Of a stretch of 64,000 nucleotides of DNA, positions 47,926 through 60,711 are shown piece after piece. Position 1 is the first letter of the stretch; every line of letters begins with the position of its first letter. Source of the stretch: Daucus carota subsp. sativus (lineage: Eukaryota > Streptophyta > Magnoliopsida > Apiales > Apiaceae); assembly GCF_001625215.2 (NCBI RefSeq), contig NC_030387.2:29225606-29289605 (forward strand), in the 5' to 3' direction. Position numbers and translations under genes: made by a program. The notes beneath the pieces are model-generated. The model saw only the letters and a list, made by a program, of their open reading frames with translations. It was not told where the DNA came from and searched no databases.

Positions 47926-50900
47926 TCACGAAAATATTGCATCCACAAATGCTTCTGCATCAAAGGGTTGGAGGTCATCTACACCTTCACCAACTCCAAC
48001 AAACTTCACAGGAATGCCAAGTTCGTCAACCACACTAACCTGAAAGCCACGATTAATAACCCAAATTACTGTACTACAAATTTTGAAGGCTGGAGTCCAT
48101 AGAATATATAGATTCACATAATATCCATAAATGAACTGAAGTAAGCTCGAGGGGGAAAAAAAATACCACGCAGCCTCCTCTAGCAGAACCATCAAGCTTT
48201 GTCAAGATGAAACCAGTTACCCCAACAACCTGCCATGAAAGCTTATGCAAATCAATGTACTCAACATTATATTAAAATCGCTAATAATGTATTCTTGCTT
48301 ATTTTGTTGGCAGAGCAACTAGCATCTGATGCCAAGCTAAAAAAAGCACAAACCATACATCTGCAAATAAAAAAAAATTCAACTTCTAGTGGCAGACAAG
48401 GTATGGCCGTGGGACGAATTATTGGGAATATTTTCACAGATTTTTACTTGTGCGTGTGTCGGAGTGTGTCGGGTATTCTTCCCGGAGGAAGAACTTACTC
48501 CAAACTTTTTTTGGCAGGTCAACGGTGAAGACAAGAACACATCACCAGTAAACTAGCCCGAGCTATTTGACATTACAAAATTTACTACATTTCAAGTTTT
48601 ACTGTTGGTTGTCTGTCTCATGAGGCGTCGGCGAGGACATTATATTGCTATTTGATAATAATTGGGTGTTAAGCATTCTACAGCAAGAATCCTTGATAAC
48701 CATTACCTAAACATCTGACTGGGGTTCTTAATTCTTTAATTGAAAAATAATAGAAGTCTCCTTTCTTTCATCATAAGGTTTTACATACTTTGTTTCAGAT
48801 GTTTGATCACGTTTCCCGCGTAACTTATATGCATATACAATATTAATGTACAATTTGTAAAGGGGATAAGGTTTTATGGGGAACTCGGGTAATTATCTAA
48901 TTATTAGCCTTTTTAATGTTAGTATGTTCTACAATATGTTCTCTCCTATACAATTTGAAATATGTTCAGTAATTTGTTTTTTATTATGTTCTCAAACATA
49001 TATTATGTGATATGATCTTTCTAATATGCTATTATGCTGTACTACTATAATTTTCCAGAACATACTTCAAATATAAAATTCTAGCTCCCTGCTACAGAAA
49101 GAAGGGTTACCTCATTGAACTCTCTGGCCTGTGGAAGCATATTCAACCCTGTTGTTCCGTCCAAAACAAGCAGAATCTCCTGTAAATATATTGAGTTAAC
49201 TATACTTACCCACACATACATTCAGAGGTTTGGTGACCAAGTACCCTAGTGGTCGTACTACAGTGCTAACTTTAATTAAATTTAAATGAATAGATGCTTG
49301 TTGAAATTTGTATGTTTTGAACTTTTGTGATAATAAAAGAACAAAGGCAGTTGAGCATACATTAGGTGCACCTGCAACAACTTTAGAAATAACTTTCTTG
49401 CAAGAAATCAGTTCTTCCATGAGGCTGTAATTGGTATGCAGACCTGCAAATTATATAAAGTCCGCTAAATCATTTTTATAATCTGGATCAAATCAATGGT
49501 TTATCTCATCTATACTTACGACCGGAGGTGTCACACAAGACAATGTCAAAGCCTCCTTCTTTCCCTTTCTTAACAGCCTGTGAAAGAACTATCCAGAGCA
49601 TATGTTAGTGATTTTACTGATTACAAATTTGATGCGCCAAAAGAACGTTTTAGTTTGCATTCTACCAGATGATGCTTTGGCCTTCTCTTTTTCAGCAACA
49701 ACAATCTCACACCCGGTCCTCTCAGCCCAGATCTCTAATTGATCACTAGCAGCTGCTCTAAATGTATCACCAGCAGCCATCAATATCTGACAAATATAAG
49801 ACCATGAAATATTGAAAAGAACAATCTCTTGACCTAAACATGTACCTTGGCACTACCAGAAGACATAAAACATTGAAACCATAAATGCAAAAGGAAAGAC
49901 AAATGAGAAGAAAAATACTAGAGGTACCAGCAATTTACTTAAGTGCAGAAGTCACGTGTCAGAAAGTTACCAACAAGAACAAATTTTTGTTATAATATTA
50001 GACCTACTGAAGTCAACAAAAACGACAACACGTGGAGTTTCAAGAAATAAAGAGCAGTTAAATTGAATATCTGTTTAGTCTACAATGGAAATACCTTTAT
50101 AGCCTACAACTCGTAGCAATTGTATAAAGAACTTGAAGTGAATTCTAAGACCTACCGAGTACTGTCTAAGAGTCGAATATAATGTTTAACTGGTAAACTG
50201 AATCATCCTAAATCGAAAACAAAGGAAATTGTAATTTTAAAACCAAATAGGTGATTACTACAATAAATGATTTTCCCTTTTTCAAAATACGTAGGTCTAA
50301 ACTGATTAATGCATAATAGACTTTTCATTTAGGCTCTAAGGTTCAACTCCAAATTTTATCATAATATTCTTAACTTAGTTTCTCATCGATTTATTATCCA
50401 ACACAGACTTTCTTATTGCATAACAATATAACATGATTATAGATAACAACAGAGATTCGTCTTTAATCATAAAAAAAAGGAAAATAAAAGGACAAAGAAA
50501 GAGATTTATCTTTGTCAATTTCTTTGTCAATGCCTGAGAAAATCAGCTAGCATTTTTAAAACAAATTCGATTCTGGTATTCAAGGTCAATGTCATACTTA
50601 CTCAACCCAGGTGGTTACAGGAAAAAAAAAAAGCAATGATTTATATACATTTTGTAAATCAACAAATAGCAGAGAATCTGTTCTTATATAAAATGGTTAC
50701 CTTACCTTGGCCCCCTCCTTTTTTAATCTATTGGCCAGCTTTCCTGCATTGCAGTAGAGATGTGGGTAAAAGGTAGTTACTGCTTTAGTTTAAACAATCA
50801 ACACTAGTATAGAGCACGAATACACATTTCCTGGACAACAGCAGGTTGCAGAGGGCATCCATGATATTGTTTCATGAAGAGAATCTTGACAGCTTTATAA

Positions 50901-52914
50901 GTCATAACTAGAAAGATTGAATCTCCTTTTCCATTTTTAATTTCACCATCATCTGATGTACATTTTAATTTCTATAATTATCTACAAATAACCAACCAAA
51001 GTCAACAGAGGATCCTTATTTGTGTCTTACCAAGAGATGTTGTCTTTCCACCTCCATTGACACCAACTATCATGATTACAGCTGGTTTCCTGGCAAAAGC
51101 ATGATTCACCATTGAAATTAAGCTAAAATAGGTCACAACAGCATAGAGATATTAAACAAAAGTACCAACTGCTGCAAACCTAAATCCAAGCTGAAGCTCT
51201 GTTTTAAGACCTTTACTCATCAGCAAATCTAGCACACTCTTCTTTAAAGCATCCTAATTACCATCACAATTCAACACCAAGCATATGTCGAACTTATAAG
51301 ATATACCACAAATACTCTCAGTACACACACACACACATACATAATATATATGTTACCAACTAACATTATTGCACTTATAATTTTGTAAATGATGGCAACA
51401 AATCATCTTAAAATATATGTAAATATATTGTAAATATATAGTACAACATAGATTCTTATTTGAACTTTATTAGGTACTAATAACCCTCACTGGAATATAA
51501 TGTAAGACATGGTTACCTTAATCTCGCTTCCTGATTTGAGCTTACCAGCATATATATCATCCCTCAAGCTCTCTACAATCTTTATAGTGATCTTTGGACC
51601 AAAGTCAGAAACCAGCAATGCCTGCATTTTTTCTGCTGTAATTTAGAAGATCTAATTACTAAACTTAATGACATTCCACACATTAGTCCAGTTACTGGTA
51701 TTACAGAAAGGACACTACATTTTTGTAAGCACGACATGCTCAACAGTGCTCCTGAATATAGCTAGTTAGTTATGCTTTAACTTGAGTAAGATCATAACAC
51801 TGACAATGCATCAAACAGTATAATAAATTATAATGGAAAAAAAAAGAGCAACTTTTTTGAACTTTGTTTCCGATTACATTAATTATCGAAACCCATACTA
51901 AAGGTTGTTACCTATACTTTCAATATAATTTGTGTTCGTGACTACTAAACATTTGACTACCAACTAGCCATATAGGGCAAGGGTAGCGATTATGGGTTTT
52001 GGTAGTGTTCTTATGTGTCAATTTTGCGTATAATTTATCAAATAAACTACTCAATTCATATAACAGCAAGTCCAATGGAACTATTTTTAGTTATATAGAA
52101 CTAAAATCACAAAAACCGATTCCCATGCATACCTAGTTTTGGTTGGATAAATACATAAAGGAATAATTCATTGTATATTTAGAACTATTGATAAGTATAG
52201 CCATTCTTTCCACAACATTAACAATTGTAATGCAAGTTGGATCACTTTAAATAAAAGTTAAAGAGTTACATAATAATAATAATAATATATTACTTAAATT
52301 TGGAATTAGATGGTTCCACTTTGCAACTAGCACCGGAGTGCAAGTCCTATTTTAGCACCAAAAAGCATATCTTGATGCCATGTGATCGGACTTGCTCTAT
52401 TTTAATGGTCATATCATATTCCAATTTTGTGCAAAAACCAAGCTCGGTTCTGCCTCATCGTGCTAGACATTATAAGCTCAAAAGATGCAAACTTGATGAT
52501 AACCCATGATTCCAATATCCATAATAACCACAAAAACATCACAAAACCCGATAATGCAATAAAATTCAAATCCCAATTTCTCGAAAAAACTCAACACACA
52601 CACAAAGTAAAGGTGAGAAACAAAACCTCTTCCAACTCATCAAGAACTCTATCAGTATCAGAGAGATTCCAGTAAAGAAGAAGCTCATCAATAACAGCTA
52701 GGTTCTCTCTAGTCTTTGTGAACCCTGAGAAGATTTTGTCCACATCACTCTTGGCCTTTTCTTTGATTAACCGGCCCAGTTTTGTGAAGAACCCGGTCTG
52801 ACCCGCTTGACATCTGAACCGGGAAGGGCAGTTGGAGTGTAGAATTAGGGGAGAAAAAGGTGGGAATTTGGAGGGAAGCTGTAGAGAGAGAGTGTGAGTG
52901 AGCATGGTTGCCAT
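47926..52914 (-). CDS. cpFTSY: Chloroplast SRP receptor GTPase cpFtsY
   Basis: Eleven minus-strand exons keep phase: 52627-52914, 51517-51621, 51180-51256, 51031-51089, 50706-50743, 49666-49786, 49520-49588, 49361-49443, 49111-49179, 48167-48229, 47926-48039; 361 residues. A short transit peptide (to about residue 38) precedes the N domain with [19 protein letters not shown]. The G domain holds the P loop [13 protein letters not shown], the insertion-box [30 protein letters not shown], and the closing [12 protein letters not shown]. With cpSRP54 and Alb3 it targets light-harvesting proteins to the thylakoid membrane. The exon-7 acceptor TAG|TTCTTTC was chosen over a later CAG because it restores [11 protein letters not shown]. 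All G motifs are intact. The longest intron (49787-50705) shows no element I recognise. Confidence 0.94.
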
Positions 52915-54811
52915 TTTTGTGTTTCTCTCTCTAAACAGGGGAAGTCCTGTAGGGAATCTTGGCTGGTTGGATTAGATAGAAGTCTGTTCAAACGACGTCG
53001 TACTTGTGATCATCAAGTACTTGTGAAAGGCGATAATCCTTTCTGTTTATTTGCTACGGTTGCACTTTGCGGGTGTCAGTGACACCGTGTCACACACAAT
53101 TATATTATTTTATAAAATAATATTTATCAATTACATTAAATATCCAACTTATTATTTATTTAGAAACCTACCACTGAACTATAATCTTTTTCTTTTTTAT
53201 CATTAATGTTAAGTTCGAATTTTTTTCGTCACTAACGTTAGGTTCGGATTTGATTATTAACACAATATTATTCATTTTAGCATTATTAAATATAGTGATA
53301 GTCTGCAATATAATGATGATCTGATATATATCGATATTTTTATATTTAGTACTACATAATATTGCAGACTACCACTATATTGTTATAATGCTAAAAAAAC
53401 ATATTGTTAATAATCAAATCAAAATCTAAAGTTAGTGACCAAAAAAATCCAACGTTTTTAAAAAAAAAAAAAACCAACTTTAAATTTAAATGTTAAATGC
53501 GTGTCTAACTCTGGTCCTCCATAGTAAACTATCTAGGACACATATATAGGACACATATATAGTAATACATACTTCTCCGTCCTCTCAATAGCATGGAAAA
53601 ACGTGTCAAAAAGTAACGTAAAGAAATGAGGAGGACAGAGGGAGTACAAAGATATAGACACATATCATATCACCATAATATTGCAGACTAACACTATACA
53701 CTATATTTAATAATGCTAAAAAAAATAACATGGTATTAATAATCAAATCCGAACCTAACGTTAATGATAAAAATAATCTGAACCTAACATTAGTGACAAA
53801 AAAGAAAAAAATTATAGTTCAGCGGTAGGTTTCTAAATAAATAATAAGTTAGATGACAAAAAAATCTATTTTCCCTAAATCTTACTAGTTTATTTATTTT
53901 CATTTCAATTTTCTTGCTTTTTCTTATATATTTCTATCTTTTGTACACGAATCCATATATTAAAATATAACCAAGATGTATGACAAAAAATAATAATAAG
54001 GGAGATGGAAAAGTATATGTTAAATTAGTATATCCATAGATATTATAATATGAGTAAATACATAATCATATATAATCTTTTTCTAATTTTTTGTATGGTT
54101 AAAATATGCTCCATCTTAAGTCATCATGAGATAATAAAAATTATAATTTTTAATAATATCAAAATAATATAAAATATTGCATATATGTAAATAAACTAAA
54201 AATCAAGGTTAATTTATTATTAATCACACCTAAAATACTTATTACAAGAATTATGAAATATGTATCATACATATCAAAATTTCATATGACTTGTAAAGAT
54301 CAATAACCCATAAGAAATGTTTAGTACAAAAAACGTGATTCTATGATTAAATATATTGAAATATTAGTGTGCATCACAAGATGTCATTTTTTTTGACAAG
54401 TCACAAGATGTCATTTTGTCATCAGAACACACTAATAGTGTTATTCATGTTTTTGTCATTTTCAACTGCCCTTATTTTATGGCTCCCTGATTTGGTAAAA
54501 ATAAATAAAAAGTTATTCTTGATTAATATAATTTATCATATAAGTCCTTATAATTATGAACATTCTTTTTTTGAATTGACTATAATTAAGAACTTAATCT
54601 TTGTTTTAAAATACGTCTATATATAATTTAGAAAATATTTTTCCTAATTTTGTCGAACCTACAAAATATAATGGTTACCACGGTTGCAACTTACAAGTTA
54701 AAGAAAACAAAGTTCTGACAACAGATGTGGAAAAATAAAAAAGATCAAGTAACCTCCTTTACATCCATATAACCATATATCCATCTGCAGGTTTATCATA
54801 TTGATAAAATC
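52915..54811. other. Intergenic region between cpFtsY and the BAHD array
   Basis: Divergent promoters plus AT-rich DNA. The first 180 bases after the cpFtsY start contain a GC-richer patch (AACGACGTCGTACTTG, with an ACGTC core) that may be part of its promoter. The inverted-repeat element at 53142-53855 fills the middle. 53860-54780 is AT-rich with nothing recognised. Confidence 0.5.
53142..53855. mobile_element. Long inverted-repeat element with a nested small MITE
   Basis: The outer arms (about 53142-53330 and 53660-53855) are reverse complements with moderate divergence, sharing ACTTATTATTTATTTAGAAA at the ends and AACGTTAGGTTCGGATTTGA inside. A third partial copy of the arm (about 53345-53440) lies in the middle. 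A small Stowaway-like insertion (CTCCGTCCTC to GAGGACAGAGGGAG, about 53575-53644) sits between arms. No ORF. Confidence 0.65.
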
Positions 54812-56152
54812 ATGTGCTCTCAACCTGTTCAACACATATCAGAGTATTTTATCAAACCATCTCACCTTTCACAGGATTCTAAACAAGTCATTCATTTGGC
54901 AACATGGGACTTAGCTATGCTCTCCTTTCATTACATCCAGAGGGGGCTTCTGTTTAGAAAGCCTGAAGCTCAAGATAACTTCATTCAAGTTTTTCTACAG
55001 AAGCTTAAAGATGCTCTTTCTCTTACCCTTGCTCATTTTTATCCGTTGGCAGGCCGTCTGGCGAAAAAACAAGATTCACACTCTTTTGTTCTGTTTGTAG
55101 ATTGCGTTAACAGTCCTGGTGCAAGATTTGTCCACTCTTCAGTTGATACCACAGTTTCTGATATACTTTCGCCGCCTTATGTTCCAATGATTGTTAGGTC
55201 ATTTTTTGACCATCATAAGGCTGTCAATTACGATGGCCTTAACATGTCCTTGTTAACGGTTCAAGTGACTGAGCTAATTGACGGAATTTTCATTGGTTGT
55301 TCAATTAATCACTCTGTGGCTGATGGCACATCTTTTTGGAATTTTTTCAACACTCTCTCTGCAATTTTCCAAGGGTCAGGAGTCACGAGCCCACCAATCC
55401 ATGAGCGCTGGTTTCCAGATGGCTATGGTCCATTTTTCCGTCTCCCTTTTACGCGTGATGATCAATTTATCACCAGGTATGACGCTCCAATTCTTAAAGA
55501 GAAAATCTTCCATTTCTCAGTTGCGAATTTAGCAAGAATCAAAGCAAAAACAAATGCTCTTTGCAAAGACAGAGCTGTCAGGATCTCATCTCTACAAGCC
55601 TTGTCAGCTATAATTTGGCGTTGCATCACACGCGTACGTGGCCTAACAAAAGATCAAATTACTAGTTGTTGCATGCCCGCGAATAACAGATCAAGATTAG
55701 ATCCACCTTTGTCAGAAAATTACTTTGGGAATTGTATTCAAATGTTAAAAACATTCACTACAGCCAGCAAGCTTCTTGCAAACAACTTCGAATGGGCTGC
55801 TCTACAACTGAATAAAACTATTCTTGAACACAATGACAAGTCTGTACGTAAATCTGTCGCGACATGGCTGCAAACTCAGCGTCCGAACCAACTGGGACAA
55901 TTGGCTGATCCTGGTAACATTGTAGTATCGAGCTCACCCCGTTTTAATATGTATGGCAACGAATTTGGATTCGGGAAGCCTGTGGCTGTTCTTGGTGGAT
56001 ATGGAAACCTGTTCAACGGTAGAGTGACATTGTTTCAAGGGAGTGAAGGTGGAGGAAGCATCGACACCGGGATATGCCTAAACCCTAAGATAATGAATGC
56101 ATTGGAATGTGATGAGGAGTTCTTGGATGCTCTAAACAGTTCAAGTAATTAG
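54812..56152 (+). CDS. BAHD acyltransferase, tandem copy 1
   Basis: Single-exon, 446 residues. The catalytic HxxxD motif is HSVAD (His167-Asp171) in INHSVADGTSFWNFF, and the structural DFGWG motif appears as EFGFG (384-388) in NEFGFGKP. The N-terminus (QHISEYFIKPSHL, WDLAMLSFHYIQRGLLF) resembles the uncharacterised plant clade that includes At3g50280-like proteins and EPS1 (from memory). Most BAHD enzymes move an acyl group from acyl-CoA to an alcohol or amine; EPS1 instead acts in salicylate formation and, as I recall, has an altered active site, whereas here the His is present, so ordinary acyl transfer is more likely. Substrate unknown. Followed in the same direction by copies 2 and 3. Confidence 0.92.
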   Translation: MCSQPVQHISEYFIKPSHLSQDSKQVIHLATWDLAMLSFHYIQRGLLFRKPEAQDNFIQVFLQKLKDALSLTLAHFYPLAGRLAKKQDSHSFVLFVDCVNSPGARFVHSSVDTTVSDILSPPYVPMIVRSFFDHHKAVNYDGLNMSLLTVQVTELIDGIFIGCSINHSVADGTSFWNFFNTLSAIFQGSGVTSPPIHERWFPDGYGPFFRLPFTRDDQFITRYDAPILKEKIFHFSVANLARIKAKTNALCKDRAVRISSLQALSAIIWRCITRVRGLTKDQITSCCMPANNRSRLDPPLSENYFGNCIQMLKTFTTASKLLANNFEWAALQLNKTILEHNDKSVRKSVATWLQTQRPNQLGQLADPGNIVVSSSPRFNMYGNEFGFGKPVAVLGGYGNLFNGRVTLFQGSEGGGSIDTGICLNPKIMNALECDEEFLDALNSSSN

Positions 56153-57608
56153 TTAATCAGAAGCATTACCATGATTTGTTTAGACAATTATTAGAATTAT
56201 TGACAAAACGCATCCCTATCATTCGGATTATCAGCACTTTAATATCTAAACTTTTGATGATTGCATCGTGCATCTCGTAACTTATTTTGACAATATTATT
56301 TGAACCGTTCGGTCAAATTCAAATATCATCGTTAACGTCTATAATCTATATGCTTCAGGGTACCAGCTAAAAACCCCTGCCCGACTTCCTTACCTCGCCA
56401 AAACACCTCAATACATCAAATCCCTCAAATTCTGCCTGAACCTAGCAATCAGCGTAATGTAAAAATACGCATCTCATTCAATCACTTCCTCAAACAAGTT
56501 ATGTGCACAGCATGCACTCACAAACCCTCATACCTTAAAAATTAATCCAAGCCAAGGGCTAAAAAAGCATTGCAAGACATCCTAAGCTTATACAAGATAA
56601 TGAAGCTGATGCCAACAAACAATTGTCAATTGACATCAAATTCAATTGATTAGTTTGTGGCTATGGTATGGGCATCTAGCAACAAGATCAGCTACAATTG
56701 ATCCAGTCATATATTCTTATTTTTCCTCCTCAACTTGTTCATGCATCTTAATTATTATTTTGAAGAAACAATTTGAGCATTTGATCAAATGGTTACAAGT
56801 AAGAATTATTTCCTTGAACCAACGGATTCTTATCTAGTTAGATATCTACGACTCTCTTCGTGAGGAAAAATGGCCCTAGATCTCACAAATTCTGGAGGTA
56901 ATCAAAGTTGAAAAAAAATGGTCCCAAATATTAACGCTTCATAATCCAGCATTTTCAATTTAGGAAGAAAACACTAGATTGTTTTGCTGGTTTGACCCCA
57001 ACAAAACGTTACAATTCTAATACAACCTAATTAGACGCTAAATGATGTAGGGTAACGTTACATAGCATTCTGCTAATATGCCAGACAATGTGGCGTTTTT
57101 GATAAATAACTAAAACGCTATACGATGTAATGATACTAGATGATATTTGGAGGTCGCTTTGTCATGGATGCTGGATATAGTGATAGTGAGGACCAATACC
57201 CCTTCGCAAGACATCGAAATTTTGATTATTACTAAAATAAATAAAGTCATGACTGGATTAATGATTTAATAATGGAGTCTTTTCCATTCACATGGATTAG
57301 GCTCATGGGATTAATTGATGAGCGTGCTAATCCTCCTCATTTTAATTATTTTCGGCCGCCAAGAGTTGGCGTTTTGCTTTGCTTTCTTCTTCAATAATGC
57401 TTGTAAATGGCCCCTGGAACCCCCAATAATTCAGTACCTCGTAGTAGTATTACTCATCAGTCGCAGCCTCAGAAAATGCAACTAATTTGCATTTTGCAGC
57501 AGCATAGTACATATGTGACCTGATTCTTAAAATAAGTCGTGGATTTGGTTCTAGGAGTCTATAATTATGGAAAGCAGCCAGAGTGTTAAAATTTGGTTTT
57601 GATACTTA
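56153..57608. other. Spacer between BAHD copies 1 and 2, first part
   Basis: No gene seen. The segment at about 57295-57500 (GGCTCATGGGATTAATTG, CGGCCGCCAAGAG, TTTTGCTTTGCTTTCTTCTT) has a diverged counterpart at about 60130-60365 downstream of copy 2, so the spacer was duplicated together with the gene. The segment 57525-57608 has a counterpart at 63148-63235. Confidence 0.55.
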
Positions 57609-58003
57609 GAGCATCTCCAACGGCGTTGGCTATAATCATTGGCTAAATTGGACCTGTAAGATATTATGTAAAATTTGCTGAACCTGTAGGACATTTTGCT
57701 TCAATGGTATTGGCTATATTGGTTGGCTATAATTTAAAAATAGTATGTTATTAATATTTTAAATTGTTAAAATAGAATATATCAGTTCAATATGGTAATA
57801 AATGATGTACAATCTTCCTACAGATTTTCTTACAGACCTGTAGAGGTCCGACAAATTTAGCCATCCATAGGAGGTTGGCTAAATTTATAGACAACAGCTG
57901 ATCATGGTTGGAGTTCAGTTTTTGGAGCTGTTGGCTATATATTTTTATTTTAAGTATGCCAACTCATTTTTTAGCCAAGGGGTTTAGATGGTTGGAGATG
58001 CTC
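57609..58003. mobile_element. Harbinger-like MITE between BAHD copies 1 and 2 (395 bp)
   Basis: Ends GAGCATCTCCAAC and GGTTGGAGATGCTC, flanked by TTA (57606-57608 and 58004-58006). The corresponding place near 63230 reads GATACTTATAAACTAG without the element, an empty site that confirms boundaries and a 3-bp TTA target duplication. Confidence 0.93.
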
Positions 58004-58382
58004 TTATACTAGAAATCGAAAAAGCTAAATCAAAAATTAAAATAGTTAAAAACCGTATATACTATACTAAAAAGTATTGCGTCCATAAATGTTATTTCTG
58101 CGATATGATTATTTACGAATGTCAGGACATATCATTTATGATTATTTCTGCCTGATGATTTAATTTTATTTTTTTTATACATGTGCAGGGGAGCTACAAT
58201 GTTATATATTCAGCAGAAAATCAACTCATAACATGAGATCTCTTGTTCAACGCTTTTTGAAATTATGGTGTTTGCATTAAAACTTGGAAGTCAAAGAAAA
58301 CAAAGTTCAAAACAAGAAACCTCCTTTTAACATCTATATATAACCATATATTCATATGCAGGTTTATCATACTGATAAAATC

Positions 58383-59753
58383 ATGAGCTCTCCAACAGTT
58401 CAACACATATCAGAGTGTTTTATCAAACCATCTCACCTTTCACAAGACTCTAAGCAAGTCATTCCTCTTGCAACATGGGACTTAGCTATGCTCTCTTATC
58501 ATTACATCCAGAAGGGGCTGCTGTTTAAAAAGCCTGATGCTCAAGATAACTTCACTCAAGTTTTTCTACAGAAGCTTAAAGATGCTCTTTCTCTTACCCT
58601 TGCTCAATTTTATCCATTAGCAGGCCGCCTCGCGAAAAAACAAGATTCGCATTCTTTTGCTCTGTTTGTAGATTGCGTAAACAGTCCTGGTGCAAGATTT
58701 GTCCACTCTTCAGTTGATACCACAGTTTCTGACATACTTTCACCACCTTATGTTCCAATAATTGTTCAGTCATTTTTCGACCATCATAAGGCTGTCAATT
58801 ACGACGGCCTCAACATGTCCTTGTTAACGCTTCAAGTGACTGAGCTAATTGACGGAATTTTCATTGGTTGTTCAGTTAATCACTCCGTTTCTGATGGCAC
58901 ATCTTATTGGAATTTTTTCAACACTCTGTCTAGAATTTTCCAAGGCTCAGGAGTCACGAGTCAACCGATCCACGAGCGCTGGTTTCGTGATGGTCATGGC
59001 CCATTTCTCAGTCTCCCTTTCACGCGAGACGATCAATTTATCAGCAGGTATGAAGCTCCAATTCTTAAAGAGAAAATCTTCCATTTCTCAGTTGCGAATC
59101 TAGCAAGGATCAAAGCAAAAACAAATGCTCTCTGCAAAGACAGAGCCGTCAGGATCTCATCTCTACAAGCCTTGTCAGCTATAATTTGGCGTTGTCTGAC
59201 GCGTGTACGTTGCCTGACAAAAGATCAAATTACTAGTTGTTGCATGTCCGCGAATAACAGATTGAGATTAGACCCCCCTTTGTCAACAAATTACTTTGGA
59301 AACTGCGTTCAGGTATTAAAAACTTTTACTACAGCCAGTAAGCTACTTGAAAACAACTTGGAATGGGCTGCTCTACAATTGAATCAAACTATTGTCCAAC
59401 ACGATGACAAATCTGTGCGTGAATCTGTCACGACATGGCTAAAAACTCGGCATCCTAAACAACTGGGACTACCGGATGATCCTGGTAACATTGTAATATC
59501 GAGCTCACCACGGTTTAATATGTATGGCAATGAATTTGGATTCGGGAAGCCTGTTGCAATTCTTTGTGGATATGCAAACAAGTTCGATGGTAAAGTGACA
59601 CTGTATCAAGGGAGTGAAGGTGGAGGAAGCATCGACACCGCGATTTGCCTCAACCCAAAGATAATGAGTGCACTGGAATGTGATGAGGAGTTCTGGATGC
59701 TCTTGATAGTTCAAGTAACTAGTCGACGTAACTGGTCCAGAACATGCGAATAA
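58383..59753 (+). CDS. BAHD acyltransferase, tandem copy 2, with frameshifted C-terminus
   Basis: Single exon, 456 residues from the ATG at 58383. Colinear and about 90% identical by eye to copy 1: HxxxD is HSVSD (His167-Asp171) and EFGFG is present. Near 59693 one T is missing relative to copy 1 (GAGTTCTGG versus GAGTTCTTGG); the frame shifts after CDEEF and the normal short tail is replaced by about 20 residues (WMLLIVQVTSRRN...). The motifs precede the break, so the enzyme may still work. The ATG at 58356 is not used in this model because copy 1 has CTG there and the family start aligns with 58383. A TATA-like TATATATAA lies about 45 bases upstream, implying a very short leader. Confidence 0.88.
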   Translation: MSSPTVQHISECFIKPSHLSQDSKQVIPLATWDLAMLSYHYIQKGLLFKKPDAQDNFTQVFLQKLKDALSLTLAQFYPLAGRLAKKQDSHSFALFVDCVNSPGARFVHSSVDTTVSDILSPPYVPIIVQSFFDHHKAVNYDGLNMSLLTLQVTELIDGIFIGCSVNHSVSDGTSYWNFFNTLSRIFQGSGVTSQPIHERWFRDGHGPFLSLPFTRDDQFISRYEAPILKEKIFHFSVANLARIKAKTNALCKDRAVRISSLQALSAIIWRCLTRVRCLTKDQITSCCMSANNRLRLDPPLSTNYFGNCVQVLKTFTTASKLLENNLEWAALQLNQTIVQHDDKSVRESVTTWLKTRHPKQLGLPDDPGNIVISSSPRFNMYGNEFGFGKPVAILCGYANKFDGKVTLYQGSEGGGSIDTAICLNPKIMSALECDEEFWMLLIVQVTSRRNWSRTCE

Positions 59754-60396
59754 AAAAAATCCCAGGACGGGACAATTTTCTGTTAAACGACATTATAACA
59801 TCTCACGTATAAATCAAAATTTTAAAATTAAGCCCTTTTGTGATTTTTTCGGTTTATATATAGTCTGTCAGGTACCCGTCTCTAATAAGAAGCATTTTCA
59901 TGATTTGTTTAGATGATTATTAATTCGAGTTGCTTAAAAAGATTGTAATGTTCCATTAATGTGTCTTTTAATAAGAGGACCTATTTACTTATTTCACTTG
60001 GAAAGTTAGTTTAATAAATCTTTCATCTCCTATGAGTGTACTGTTATATAATCTCTAAAACGAGTCTGCAATATAAATCCCAGATCTTAACAATATGTTG
60101 ACGAGTGTTAATACAAATAAAATATCTTAGGCTCATTGGGTTAATCCTCCTCAATTTATTTATTCATGGCCGCCAAGACCTAAGAATGTTACTCTCTACC
60201 CAAAGACAAAGAGTACCGAAGAAAATGAATAAATCGATGGCCTTTTGCTTTGCTTTCTTCTTAAATAATAGTGGTCAATGGCTCCTATAACCCCTAATAA
60301 TTCAATACCTCTTGGGAGTACATTGTTAGTGAAAGAAAATGCCTGTAATTTGCAGTCGGCATAGTTTAAGTCTGACGTGATTGTTATTGTTATATA

Positions 60397-60647
60397 CTCC
60401 CTCTGTCCCATCCAATTCTTATCATTTGAAATGAAGTACTCGGCACGCATCTTAAGGCTCATAAATAATATAGTTTCATAACATGTTTTTAAAATTTTTT
60501 TTTTCTGAATAAAAATTTAAACATTAAACTTTTATTCGAAAAAAGAAAATTTTAAAAATAAGTTATGGAACCATATTTTTCATGAGCCTTAAAATGCGTG
60601 TCGAGCAGTCCCCTCCAAACGATAAGAATTGGAGGGGACGGAGGGAG
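60397..60647. mobile_element. Stowaway-like MITE (251 bp), best-preserved copy
   Basis: Ends CTCCCTCTGTCCC and GGGACGGAGGGAG (one mismatch), flanked by TA on both sides. The longer subterminal repeat CCAATTCTTATC / GATAAGAATTGG supports the boundaries. Same family as 20443, 42593 and 45745. Confidence 0.9.
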
Positions 60648-60711
60648 TATAAAATAAGTATATTATGACCAGAGTAACCAAGTATCAAAATTTGGTTTTG
60701 ATACTTAAATC

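Noticed and set aside
52300-52675. ORFs between cpFtsY exons 1 and 2
   Set aside because: Intronic or antisense to exon 1; no recognisable domain.
58356-58382. Upstream in-frame ATG for BAHD copy 2
   Set aside because: Copy 1 has CTG at the same place, the TATA-like box is too close, and the family start aligns with 58383.
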